From assembly GCA_964579725.1 (NCBI GenBank), contig CAZOHG010000055.1, positions 1 through 22,684 on the forward strand: a DNA stretch of 22,684 nucleotides. The letters run 5' to 3'. This stretch comes from CAZOHG01 sp964579725 (GTDB lineage: Bacteria; Zhuqueibacterota; JdFR-76; BMS3Abin05). Both the position numbers and the translations under genes were made by a program. Positions 15,148-22,684 of the stretch are shown piece after piece; within the stretch, counting starts at the first letter, position 1; each line of letters opens with the position of its first letter. The notes under the pieces were generated by a model. It searched no databases. It was not told the origin of the DNA and saw nothing but the letters and a program-made list of their open reading frames with translations.

Positions 15148-15330
15148 CTAAAACAAGGCGTAAATAAAGGGCGCCAGCGCGGAACCTTCCACAAAAATAA
15201 TGAAAATTCCCAACAAAAGAAGAATAAAAATAATCGGGCCGAGCCACCATTTTTTCCGAACCTTCATAAATTGCCAGAATTCAGCCATTACCGAAAGCCG
15301 CTGTTTGGTGTGTTTCAATCGCTTTCCCAT
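15148..15330 (-). CDS. DUF5989-family small membrane protein
   Basis: This 60-residue protein has a charged N-terminal part (MGKRLKHTKQRLS), the segment EFWQFMKVRKKWWLGPI, one transmembrane helix (about 32-49, rich in I/L/F) and the end GSALAPFIYALF. This matches my recollection of DUF5989, whose members are encoded beside carbamoyltransferases and SxtJ-like proteins. Function is unknown. The ATG overlaps the carbamoyltransferase stop by one base (TAATG), and GGAGGAGG lies immediately upstream inside the end of that gene, so translation is tightly coupled. A second ATG 14 codons later is less likely because it lacks such a site. Confidence 0.85.
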   Translation of the reverse strand: MGKRLKHTKQRLSVMAEFWQFMKVRKKWWLGPIIFILLLLGIFIIFVEGSALAPFIYALF

Positions 15331-17069
15331 TAATCCTCCTCCAAAACAAACTCTTTCCGTAAAAAATCGAAGTGTTGAGCGGGCGGCATTTGGGACTTCA
15401 ACAGAAGAAAATCCCCCAAAACCAAAACATCCAAACCCGTTCGCATAAAACACACAAAGGCTTCTTGAGGCGTGTCCACAATGGGCTCGCCGCGTACGTT
15501 GAATGAGGTGTTCAACAAAACCGGCACTCCTGTTTTTCGGCCAAAGGCCTGTAGCAGCCGATGGTAGCGGTGATTTTCCTCCTCAGTCACCGTTTGAAGT
15601 CGCGCCGTGCCGTCCACGTGGGTAACCGCCGGAATCTTCTTCGGCTGCTTGACCCGCGCCACCAATAGCATGAACGGGCTGGAGCGATCGATGTCAAAAT
15701 ATTCGGCGGCGGCTTCTCTGGTAACGGACGGCGCAAAAGGACGAAAGGCTTCTCGAAACTTTACCTGCGCGTTAATTGTGTCTTTCATTTCGGGCCGGCG
15801 GGGGTCCGCCAAAATAGATCGATTGCCCAACGCCCGGGGGCCGAATTCCGCCCGCCCCTGAAACCACCCCACCATTTTCCCTTTGGCCAGCAAATTGGCC
15901 GTCTGTTCCACCAAAATCTCTTCCTCAAATTTCTGAAACGGAATTCCGTATTTTTGCAGGAAAACCTCGATTTCCGAATTTCGCGCAGGCGTGCCCCAGT
16001 ACACATGGGACATGACAAAGCGCCTGGGCCGCCCCCACACCTGATTTTCCACAAAAAGGGCAGCGCCCAGCGCACTCCCGGCGTCACTGGCGGCCGGTTG
16101 AATAAAAAGATCCTCGAAAACGCCTTCACGCAAAAGGACGCCGTTGGCCACACTGTTCAGCGCCACCCCTCCGGCCAAACACACTCTTTTTTGCCCGGTT
16201 TCCTTTTGCAGCGCCCGAGCAGCCGTCAACACCACCTGCTCCAGCATCTTTTGCCCGGAAGCCGCTACGGCTTTGTGAAAATCGGTCAGTTCCGCTTCGG
16301 GCGTTCGTCGCGGTTCACCAAACAGCTTTTCAAATCGAGAATTGGTCATGGTCAAACCATAATCAAAGGCAAAATACCGCATATTCAGTGCAAAACTTCC
16401 GTCCGATTCCACCCGAATCAATTCCTGCATTTTGTCCAGAAGGTCGGCTTCCCCGTAGGGTGCCAGGCCCATAACTTTGTATTCGGCACTGTTCACACGA
16501 AAACCCAAATAATACGTCAGGGCGCTGTAAAAAAGTCCCAGCGAGTGCGGAAAGTGGATTTCCTTCACAATTTGCAGGCGATTTCCTTGCCCGACTCCCA
16601 TTGTGGCCGTGGCCCATTCACCGACGCCGTCCAGAGTGAGAATGGCGGCTTCTTCAAAAGGCGAAGCCAAAAAAGCGGCAGCCGCGTGCGATTGGTGGTG
16701 TTCCGTGAAGAAAATCTGCCCGTCGTAATCCAATTCTTTTCGAATGAGATGGGGAATCCACAATTTCTGTTTTAGCCAGAGAGGCATGGCTTTGGTGTAG
16801 GAACGAAAGCTGCGCGGAAAGGTCCCGAAATAGGTAAGCAAAATCCGCTCAAACTTGACGAAAGGTTTTTCGTAGTAGGCTACCGCGTCCAAATCTTTGG
16901 CGGTCACTCCACCTTGTTTCAAGCAGAAATCGATGGCATGGCAGGGGAAGGAAAAATCGTGCTTTTTTCGGGTGAACCGTTCCTCTTGAGCCGCTGCCAC
17001 AAGCTCCCCATCCCGCAAAAGTGCGGCTGCCGAATCGTGGTAAAACGCCGAAATGCCTAAAATGGTCAT
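15330..17069 (-). CDS. Carbamoyltransferase (NodU/CmcH/TobZ-like)
   Basis: This 579-residue enzyme of the carbamoyltransferase family uses carbamoyl phosphate and ATP, via a carbamoyl-adenylate, to carbamoylate a hydroxyl group on a sugar or natural product. The N-terminal Kae1-like domain starts at MTILGISAFYHDSAAALLRDG, with the metal-binding EHHQSHAAAAF (about 123-133), LDGVGEWAT (146-154) and LAGGVALNSVANG (298-310). The C-terminal domain has GWFQGRAEFGPRALGNRSIL (401-420) and LLNTSFNVRGEPIVDTP (518-534). All core motifs look intact. The ATG has GGGAG seven bases upstream; the longer frame upstream overlaps the SxtJ-like gene. It is the middle gene of a three-gene cassette with two small membrane proteins. 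No sugar or polyketide genes lie nearby to reveal the acceptor. Confidence 0.92.
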   Translation of the reverse strand: MTILGISAFYHDSAAALLRDGELVAAAQEERFTRKKHDFSFPCHAIDFCLKQGGVTAKDLDAVAYYEKPFVKFERILLTYFGTFPRSFRSYTKAMPLWLKQKLWIPHLIRKELDYDGQIFFTEHHQSHAAAAFLASPFEEAAILTLDGVGEWATATMGVGQGNRLQIVKEIHFPHSLGLFYSALTYYLGFRVNSAEYKVMGLAPYGEADLLDKMQELIRVESDGSFALNMRYFAFDYGLTMTNSRFEKLFGEPRRTPEAELTDFHKAVAASGQKMLEQVVLTAARALQKETGQKRVCLAGGVALNSVANGVLLREGVFEDLFIQPAASDAGSALGAALFVENQVWGRPRRFVMSHVYWGTPARNSEIEVFLQKYGIPFQKFEEEILVEQTANLLAKGKMVGWFQGRAEFGPRALGNRSILADPRRPEMKDTINAQVKFREAFRPFAPSVTREAAAEYFDIDRSSPFMLLVARVKQPKKIPAVTHVDGTARLQTVTEEENHRYHRLLQAFGRKTGVPVLLNTSFNVRGEPIVDTPQEAFVCFMRTGLDVLVLGDFLLLKSQMPPAQHFDFLRKEFVLEED

Positions 17070-17091
17070 GTAAGCTCCCGCTCGATTCCTC

Positions 17092-17322
17092 TCAAAAGGG
17101 GTGCATGTAGGTTTCGGGCGCGTCGTCCTGCGGCGGCTTTTGCACCCAAAAAGGCCCCTGAGCAAATGCCCTTTTGCGCAATCTGTCTCGGCTCACCACA
17201 CGCACAACCACGGCCGCCGGGCCAAAAAGAAAAACATACGTGAGCGTCAGCAACAAAAGGGTGTTCACCACACCCAAAATCCGCGCTAAATTTTTCCAGA
17301 GCTGCCAAATTTTTCGGATCAT
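17092..17322 (-). CDS. SxtJ-like small membrane protein
   Basis: This 76-residue protein has a basic, aromatic N-terminus (MIRKIWQLWKNLARI), one transmembrane segment (about 16-42, VVNTLLLLTLTYVFLFGPAAVVV), then a hydrophilic tail: RDRLRKRAF, FWVQKPP and the terminal TYMHPF. The tail pattern (R-x-L-x-R-x-F, W-v-x-r-x-P, ending in aromatic-x-x-x-F) resembles the C-terminal half of SxtJ-family proteins encoded beside carbamoyltransferases. Full SxtJ proteins are longer (about 130 residues), so this is a short version; the assignment is by recollection of the pattern and by context. The carbamoyltransferase begins 22 bases downstream. The start ATG has TAGG about seven bases upstream. Confidence 0.7.
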   Translation of the reverse strand: MIRKIWQLWKNLARILGVVNTLLLLTLTYVFLFGPAAVVVRVVSRDRLRKRAFAQGPFWVQKPPQDDAPETYMHPF

Positions 17323-17371
17323 AAAAAAACCTATTTCCGGTAAACGGTAAAGAAGCCACGGTCCGCTACAA

Positions 17372-17400
17372 AACTTAGGGCGAACAAATCGAAAATGCAA
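17372..17400 (-). promoter_or_regulatory. Promoter of the SxtJ-like/carbamoyltransferase/DUF5989 cassette
   Basis: The minus strand has TTGCAT (17400-17395), a 17-base spacer and TAAGTT (17377-17372). The expected start is near 17365, about 43 bases before the ATG at 17322. Confidence 0.5.
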
Positions 17401-17501
17401 GCTCTTTTTCAAGGGGTTTTCATTAGGAAATTCTAATTTTTTCTTAATGCTAAAGAAGAAATTTTTTCATATATTTTAGAAAATTTGGAAGACCTGAAGG
17501 G

Positions 17502-18767
17502 ATGGAACCTGTGCATCGGATTTTCATTTTGGTTTTATTTTGGATTCCGTTTTCGGCGGAATCCGTTGCCCTGGCGCAAACCCGACCACTGATCACGCTG
17601 CCACAATGCCTGAAAGCGGCACAAACTCGCCACCCGTCCGTGCGCGCCTTCGAAAAAATGAAGGCAGAAAAAGCGGCAAAAAGGGCCCGCCTGAAGGCCC
17701 AAGAGCTTCCCCAAATCGATTACTCTTTTTCGGCGGGTGCTTTTCGCTATTCCCCCTACCGGTACCGAACACTTCAAAACACCATCGAGCTCCGCTGGAA
17801 TTTGGGCACCTGGCTTGCCAGATTGGAAGATTTAGGGGTGGCGGAAGAAACCGCCGCTCGCCTGGAGGCCAAACAAAATCAATTGAAATTGGCTTTTGAG
17901 GTCAAACAGGCTTTTTACCAATTGGTTCAAGCTCGAAAAGCCCTGCGAGTGGCTCGACTCGCGCGTCGGTATTTGCAGCGCCACGTGGACATCTCAAAAA
18001 GACTGTTTCGCCTCGGTCGGATCGACCAATTGGATTTATTTCGCAGTGAGACGCAACTTTCGAAGGCCGCAGAAAACGTCGCCGTTGCAAACAACCGCTG
18101 TCAGCAGGAGCAAATTCAATTGCACAATTTAACGGGTCTGGCAATCTCTCCAAACGATTCGCTGGTGGTGCCCGAAGACGAAGAAATCCCTCCGATGTCG
18201 ACCGATTCGCTTGTGGCGCTGGCAGCGCGGTACAATCCCGCACTTCAGATACTCGATCAGGAAATCCGGCACGCTTCTCTTGAAGCAAAACTGGTACGAG
18301 CCAGCCGCCTGCCCGTTTTCACTCTTTCAGGTGGATTTACTTTTGACAACGACCCCACCGCCGGGGGCAATTACGCCGTCATTCAAGGGGGCCTGCGGCT
18401 TCCGCTCGTCGACTGGCAACAGCGTAAAAATCAAGAGCAAGAATTTCGGCTGCGGGCGACATCTTTGCAGGCCGTACGGAAAGCCCTCCTCTTGGACATT
18501 CGCACGCAGATCGAAAAACTGCTCAGCCGGCTTCGGTACCTGAAAACCACGGAATCCCTCAAAATCGCCACACTAACTCAGGCCAAACGGGCGTATTTTC
18601 TCACCGAAAAAACGTACCGGTCAGGCACGGCCAGCAACACGGACGTTCTTTTGACCCAAAAGGAGTGGACGCAGGCAAAACTGGCGCGGGAAGCGGTTCG
18701 ACTCCAAATTCGCCTGACACAAGCCGAATTGGATTTCTGGATTGGAAAAACGGGAGTTTCCCAATGA
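17502..18767 (+). CDS. TolC-family outer membrane efflux protein
   Basis: This is the outer-membrane channel component of a tripartite efflux system, 421 residues including a signal peptide (HRIFILVLFWIPFSAESVALAQ). The mature part shows the duplicated OEP architecture: long helices rich in A/L/Q/R (about 35-70, 115-200, 230-262, 305-415) interrupted by beta segments such as IDYSFSAGAF and FTLSGGFTFDNDPTAGGNYAVIQGGLRLPLVDW. The annotated ATG has GGAAG ten bases upstream; an in-frame GTG at 17511, nine bases after AAGGG, is an equally good start. It is the first gene of the efflux operon and overlaps the adaptor gene by four bases (ATGA). The upstream 179-base gap is shared with the divergent carbamoyltransferase cassette. 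Pump substrate is unknown. Confidence 0.9.
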   Translation: MEPVHRIFILVLFWIPFSAESVALAQTRPLITLPQCLKAAQTRHPSVRAFEKMKAEKAAKRARLKAQELPQIDYSFSAGAFRYSPYRYRTLQNTIELRWNLGTWLARLEDLGVAEETAARLEAKQNQLKLAFEVKQAFYQLVQARKALRVARLARRYLQRHVDISKRLFRLGRIDQLDLFRSETQLSKAAENVAVANNRCQQEQIQLHNLTGLAISPNDSLVVPEDEEIPPMSTDSLVALAARYNPALQILDQEIRHASLEAKLVRASRLPVFTLSGGFTFDNDPTAGGNYAVIQGGLRLPLVDWQQRKNQEQEFRLRATSLQAVRKALLLDIRTQIEKLLSRLRYLKTTESLKIATLTQAKRAYFLTEKTYRSGTASNTDVLLTQKEWTQAKLAREAVRLQIRLTQAELDFWIGKTGVSQ

Positions 18768-19705
18768 TTGGAAGGCAATCTTTTTGGCTGTTTGCCGCCG
18801 CTCTTTTTTTGTCCTGCGGCGGCCACTCGGAAAACGCGGGAGAAATCGGAGCTCGGATTCACCTGCAGCGCCGCCAATCGGCTTACAGGATTCCGGTGCA
18901 GGTGGTGCTCCCGCAACGCGGCAATTTGCAGGTGAAAATCACCGTTTACGGAAAGCTGGTACCGGTTCGCAAAACCGCTCTCTCCAGCCAATTTTCGGGC
19001 AGAATTGTCCGGCTGCCCTTTTCGGAAGGGGACGCCGTGCGCGCCGGACAAACCGTTGCCGAATTGGTCAGCCCGAAGGCCGAAGCGCTGGGCCAGACCG
19101 GCGCCTCCTCGAAGGGGGAAATGCTTCCCATTTTGCTGAAAGCTCCCTTCTCGGGAACCGTTGTCCGAAAATTCCACTATTCGGGGGATGTGGTTTCCCC
19201 CGGCGAACCGCTGGTTCAAATTCAGGACACGGCGCGCTTTTACCTTTGGGGGCAGCTTCCCACTCTCTACCTGAACCAGGTTCACGTGGGCCAGCCGCTG
19301 TTAGTCACTTTTCCCGATTTGCCGTCGCAGCCCTTTCGCACCCGAATTGACCGAATAAATGCCGAGGTGGCACCCAATTCTCAGGCCGTTCAAATCCGCG
19401 CAACCCTAAAAAACAGGGGACATTTGCTGAAAGAAAATCTTTTTGCCACGGTGCAAATCGTCACAGACTCCGTCCGAAACGCCCTTTTACTGCCCCGCAA
19501 CGCCGTTTTAAGCGATTTGCAGGGTGATTTCGTTTTTCTGAAGAAAAACGGCTCGGCCCGGCGGCAGCGCGTTGTGCTCGGGTTGAAAACGCCCGACCGA
19601 TTTGCCATCCGCTCGGGATTGGCGGAAACGGACAGCGTCATTTTAACCGGAAATTACGAATTGAAAAACGGCGTACGGGTTCGGTGTTTGGAACAGAAAA
19701 AATGA
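18764..19705 (+). CDS. RND efflux periplasmic adaptor (membrane fusion protein)
   Basis: This 313-residue adaptor links an RND pump to its TolC channel. The N-terminus is hydrophobic and ends in FLSC, a plausible though non-classic lipobox with Cys18. The barrel-sandwich (lipoyl) domain comes next, with half-motifs VRLPFSEGDAVRAGQTVAEL (82-101) and LKAPFSGTVVRKFHYSGDVV (125-144). A beta-barrel domain and a C-terminal membrane-proximal domain follow (about 160-313). Between the two lipoyl halves there are only about 25 mostly polar residues, so the usual alpha-helical hairpin is essentially absent. The ATG overlaps the TolC stop (ATGA) and has GGGAG seven bases upstream. A longer frame beginning at 18665 lies inside the TolC gene and is not the start. 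Confidence 0.9.
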   Translation: MIGRQSFWLFAAALFLSCGGHSENAGEIGARIHLQRRQSAYRIPVQVVLPQRGNLQVKITVYGKLVPVRKTALSSQFSGRIVRLPFSEGDAVRAGQTVAELVSPKAEALGQTGASSKGEMLPILLKAPFSGTVVRKFHYSGDVVSPGEPLVQIQDTARFYLWGQLPTLYLNQVHVGQPLLVTFPDLPSQPFRTRIDRINAEVAPNSQAVQIRATLKNRGHLLKENLFATVQIVTDSVRNALLLPRNAVLSDLQGDFVFLKKNGSARRQRVVLGLKTPDRFAIRSGLAETDSVILTGNYELKNGVRVRCLEQKK

Positions 19706-19788
19706 CCGTTGAAAAGGAATTTGGCGAGGCGGTTGCCTTTCCCCAAACGAACAGGAAACGAAAAAGCCCACAATGCAAAAACTGCTGA
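19702..19788 (+). other. Possible 28-codon coupling ORF between adaptor and pump genes
   Basis: An ATG overlaps the adaptor stop (ATGA) and opens a 28-codon frame (MTVEKEFGEAV...) that ends with TGA 13 bases inside the RND gene. The RND ATG has no Shine-Dalgarno at a normal distance, so ribosomes finishing this short frame could restart at 19773. It is a hypothesis from position alone; the peptide itself is not recognisable. Confidence 0.3.
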
Positions 19789-22684
19789 AAAATATTCTTC
19801 ACCACCGTTTGGCCATTCTGTTTGTGCTCGGCATTTTGCTTTTGGCCAGTCTTATTTTTCTCGTTTCCATGCCGGCGGGGGTGTTCCCCAACGCCACATT
19901 TCCGCGCATTTTGGTTCAATTGGAACGCGGGTACGCCCCGCTCACGGACATGGAAATTTCCACCACCAAGCCGGTGGAAGACGCCCTCCGAACCGTTGAA
20001 GGCGTCCGAATTGTGCGCTCCAAAACCAGCCGCGGCTACGCAGAGATTGAGCTCTATTTCGATTGGAACGTGAACCTCCTCCAAGCCTACCAACTGGTTC
20101 AGGCCAAAATCAGCGACGTGCGCGGGCAGCTCCCCCCGGGAACCGGCATTTTGGTCAAGCGCATGACCACCAGCGCCTACCCGATGTCCTGTTACGCCAT
20201 TTACTCGGACGTACGCAGTCAGCGTCAGCTCAGAAACCTATCTGAATTTACCATTCGCCCGCTGTTGTCGTCCGTTTCCGGTGTGTACCAAATTGAAGTG
20301 GTGGGCGGCGAACGACCGGAATTTTGGGTGGAACTGAAACCCGGGAAATTGCTCCAGTACAGAATTTCTCCGACGCAAATTGAAGACGCCCTGAAAAAAA
20401 TCAATCGGGTAACCTTTTTGGGGAAAATTTCCGACCGCTACCGAATTCACCTCGGTTTTGAAAACGATCTTCTGTACACGGTGAACGATCTCAACCAGGT
20501 GGTGGTTGCCGTCCGAAACGGAATTCCCGTTCTCCTGAAAAATCTGGCTACGGTACGCCTTACCAGCAAAGAAGAGTACATTTTGACCACTGCCAATTGG
20601 CACCGGGCGGTTTTAATCGATGTGCTCAAACAGCCCAACGCCAACGGGCTTGCGGTGGAACGCGGCATTGACGGCCGGATTGCCCGCCTGAAAGCTACCC
20701 TGCCGCCGGACATTCACCTCGTTAAAACCTACGATCAGGAGGCTTTTGTCAAGCGTTCGATTCGAGGCGTAACCCAAAACATCCTTGCCGGCATTTTAAT
20801 TATTTCGGCCATTGTGTTTTTATTTCTCGGGAATTTTCGCGTCTCCTGGCCGATTATTTTATTTATGCCAATTGTCATGGCACTCTCTTTCTTGTTCATG
20901 CGCTTTTTCGGCCTTTCTATTAATATTATGACGCTTGGCGGCATTGCTGCCGCTCTCGGCATTTTAGTGGACAACGCCACGGTGGTGGTCGAAAACGTGA
21001 TTCGCCACCGCACGCTGCAGGAACCTCGGGAAGAAGCCATTGTCAACGGCTCGGCCGAAGTCATTCCGCCCATGTCGGGAGCTACGCTCACCACCGTCAT
21101 TGTGTTCGTGCCGTTGATTTTCGTCACGGGTTTAACCGGCATCTTCTTTAAGCCCATGGCCCTGACTCTGGCCACAGCGGTTTTCCTGTCGCTTCTGCTG
21201 GCGATTTTCATGACCCCGATTTTTGCGTGGATTTTTCTGCCCCGGAAGCTGCGAACCGCTCACGCGCCGCGGTGGCTAACCCGCTTGCAGGGCTTTTACG
21301 CAAAATTGCTGTCCTTTCTTCTCAAAAACAAACTGCCTGTCTTTTTGTTTTTGTTGGGAATGGTGGGACTCAGTCTGTGGATGTACCCGCGTCTGCACAC
21401 CGGTTTTCTGCCCCGGTGGGACGAAGGCGCTTTTGTGCTAAACTACCAGGCTCCTCCGGGCACGTCTCTTCGCGAGACGAATCGACTGCTTGTCCGATTG
21501 GAAAATCTCATGAAAGAAGAGCCCGACATTGCGGCCTACTCGCGGCGCACGGGCAGGGGGATCGCCCACCGCCACCCGGCCAACGAAGGCGATTACCTGA
21601 TTTCCTTGAGCAAAAATCCCCAAAAATCCACTTTCCAGATCATGGACGAACTGAATCAAAAGGCGTCCCGACAAATTCCGGGACTTTACCTCGATTTTGT
21701 TCAGGTGCTCCCCGACCGGCTGAAGGACCTGGCCGGTGAGGAAAAACCCATCGACATTCTCATTTACGGCAACGACCAATCGGTGCTTTTGCAAACGGCC
21801 CGGCGCGTGGCCGAAAAACTGAAGCCAATTCCCGGACTTGTCGGCCTGCGCCCCGGCGAATGGCCCTCCGAGCCCGAATTTGACGTGACGGTCAACCACC
21901 GGCGGGCTGCGCAATTGGGATTCCGGCCGGGAGAGGTGCGTCGACTTGTTGAAACCGCCCTGTGGGGACGCGTGGCCACTACCATTAAGCGCGGCACCCA
22001 ATTGGCGGGCGTTCGGGTACGCTACCCCGATTTTTACCGGAAAAATCTGGAGGCACTGAATCGGCTTTCTCTGTACGCTCCCACAGGGGCGCTGATTCCT
22101 CTCAAACAAATTGCGACTGTCCGCGTTCGCGAAGGTCAGGCCGCCATTACGCACGAAAACGGAAGCCTGGTTGCCAAAGTCGTGGCGGACATTTCAGGGC
22201 GTGACCTCGGGAGTGTGGTCAAAGACATTCGCCGGGCGCTTTCGGGGCTCTCCCTTCCGTACGGGGTGTCCATTTCCCTCGCCGGGGATTACAAAAGTCA
22301 GCTTCAGTCGTTCCGGCAGCTCATTCTTGTCCTGTTTCTGGCCGGACTATTAATTTTCGTCGTGCTCTTGTTTGAATTCAACCGAATCCGGACGGCATCG
22401 GCCATTTTTCTGGGCACGCTGTTTTCCTTTACATTTGTGGTACTCGGCCTCTGGGTAACGCGCACCAATTTTGACATCTCCTCTTTCATGGGTACCATTA
22501 CTGTGCTGGGGATTGTGGTCAACAACGGCATTTTACTCATGGATTTTGCCACGCGCTACCAAAGCTCGGGCCGGCCGCGGGAATCTGCTTTGCTGCAGGC
22601 GGGTAAAATTCGCCTGCGGCCCATTTTAATGACCAACGCCACCACCGTGGCGGGATTTCTGCCTCTCGCTCTTAATTGGGGCTC
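19773..22684 (+). CDS. RND-family efflux permease (partial, 3' end cut by the window)
   Basis: This is the inner-membrane proton-driven pump of the tripartite system. About 970 residues are visible and no stop is reached; the family is usually 1000-1050 residues, so only a short C-terminal piece is missing. The first transmembrane helix is at 12-31, then a periplasmic porter region, and helices 2-6 from about 330 (ILAGILIISAIVFLFLGNF). TM4 carries GGIAAALGILVDNATVVVEN, with D400-N401 where AcrB has two aspartates. The second half repeats the layout, ending at GIVVNNGILLMDFA and the RLRPILMTNATTVAGFLPLAL segment. This is the broad AcrB-like class; neither drug nor metal specificity can be assigned. 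The ATG at 19773 is the only start in this frame after an upstream stop, 67 bases after the adaptor. Confidence 0.92.
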   Translation, partial: MQKLLKNILHHRLAILFVLGILLLASLIFLVSMPAGVFPNATFPRILVQLERGYAPLTDMEISTTKPVEDALRTVEGVRIVRSKTSRGYAEIELYFDWNVNLLQAYQLVQAKISDVRGQLPPGTGILVKRMTTSAYPMSCYAIYSDVRSQRQLRNLSEFTIRPLLSSVSGVYQIEVVGGERPEFWVELKPGKLLQYRISPTQIEDALKKINRVTFLGKISDRYRIHLGFENDLLYTVNDLNQVVVAVRNGIPVLLKNLATVRLTSKEEYILTTANWHRAVLIDVLKQPNANGLAVERGIDGRIARLKATLPPDIHLVKTYDQEAFVKRSIRGVTQNILAGILIISAIVFLFLGNFRVSWPIILFMPIVMALSFLFMRFFGLSINIMTLGGIAAALGILVDNATVVVENVIRHRTLQEPREEAIVNGSAEVIPPMSGATLTTVIVFVPLIFVTGLTGIFFKPMALTLATAVFLSLLLAIFMTPIFAWIFLPRKLRTAHAPRWLTRLQGFYAKLLSFLLKNKLPVFLFLLGMVGLSLWMYPRLHTGFLPRWDEGAFVLNYQAPPGTSLRETNRLLVRLENLMKEEPDIAAYSRRTGRGIAHRHPANEGDYLISLSKNPQKSTFQIMDELNQKASRQIPGLYLDFVQVLPDRLKDLAGEEKPIDILIYGNDQSVLLQTARRVAEKLKPIPGLVGLRPGEWPSEPEFDVTVNHRRAAQLGFRPGEVRRLVETALWGRVATTIKRGTQLAGVRVRYPDFYRKNLEALNRLSLYAPTGALIPLKQIATVRVREGQAAITHENGSLVAKVVADISGRDLGSVVKDIRRALSGLSLPYGVSISLAGDYKSQLQSFRQLILVLFLAGLLIFVVLLFEFNRIRTASAIFLGTLFSFTFVVLGLWVTRTNFDISSFMGTITVLGIVVNNGILLMDFATRYQSSGRPRESALLQAGKIRLRPILMTNATTVAGFLPLALNWG

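Noticed and set aside
15954..16775. 273-residue plus-strand ORF inside the carbamoyltransferase gene
   Set aside because: It is an antisense shadow; the sense frame carries all expected catalytic motifs.

Overview
The window looks like a chromosomal segment from an uncultured or little-studied member of the Fibrobacterota-Chlorobiota-Bacteroidota (FCB) superphylum. The GH18 protein ends in a type IX secretion (T9SS) type-A sorting domain with the NYPNP signature, which is largely an FCB trait. Many genes nevertheless have strong Shine-Dalgarno sequences, and several gaps hold E. coli-like -35/-10 promoters. Bacteroidota proper mostly lack both features, so a lineage such as Calditrichota or KSB1 fits better. 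That placement is inference. By eye there are no rRNA, tRNA, CRISPR, IS or phage features.

Layout. (1) At 1-99 (-) is the first 33 codons of an unidentified membrane protein, followed by a 415-nt gap. (2) At 515-7250 (-) is a run of housekeeping genes read from high to low coordinates: a receiver-PAS-GAF-histidine kinase, xseA, xseB (exonuclease VII), dxs (DXP synthase) and nadK. (3) At 7498-9118 (-) is a short unit with a very good promoter: sppA, an HU/IHF-type DNA-binding protein, a 31-codon COX24/mS38-like basic protein, then a strong perfect hairpin and a rho-independent terminator. (4) At 9222-12033 (-) a secreted multidomain GH18 protein is followed by a small lipoprotein that shares a sequence motif with the GH18 N-terminus. 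(5) At 12043-13898 (+) a promoter and a structured leader precede an MBL-fold hydrolase and an inositol-monophosphatase-family enzyme. (6) At 13931-15028 (-) is a phosphofructokinase. (7) At 15148-17400 (-) is a three-gene cassette: SxtJ-like membrane protein, carbamoyltransferase, DUF5989 membrane protein. (8) At 17502-22684 (+) is a TolC / adaptor / RND efflux operon that runs off the right edge.

How the parts fit. Most of the window is core metabolism (isoprenoid precursor, NADP and glycolysis steps) and nucleic-acid upkeep. Envelope functions are interspersed: the SppA protease, the secreted GH18 protein and the efflux pump. The least understood pieces are the carbamoyltransferase-membrane cassette, the motif shared by the GH18 protein and its neighbouring lipoprotein, and the very small ribosomal-type protein behind HU. 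I found no clear defence system or mobile island.
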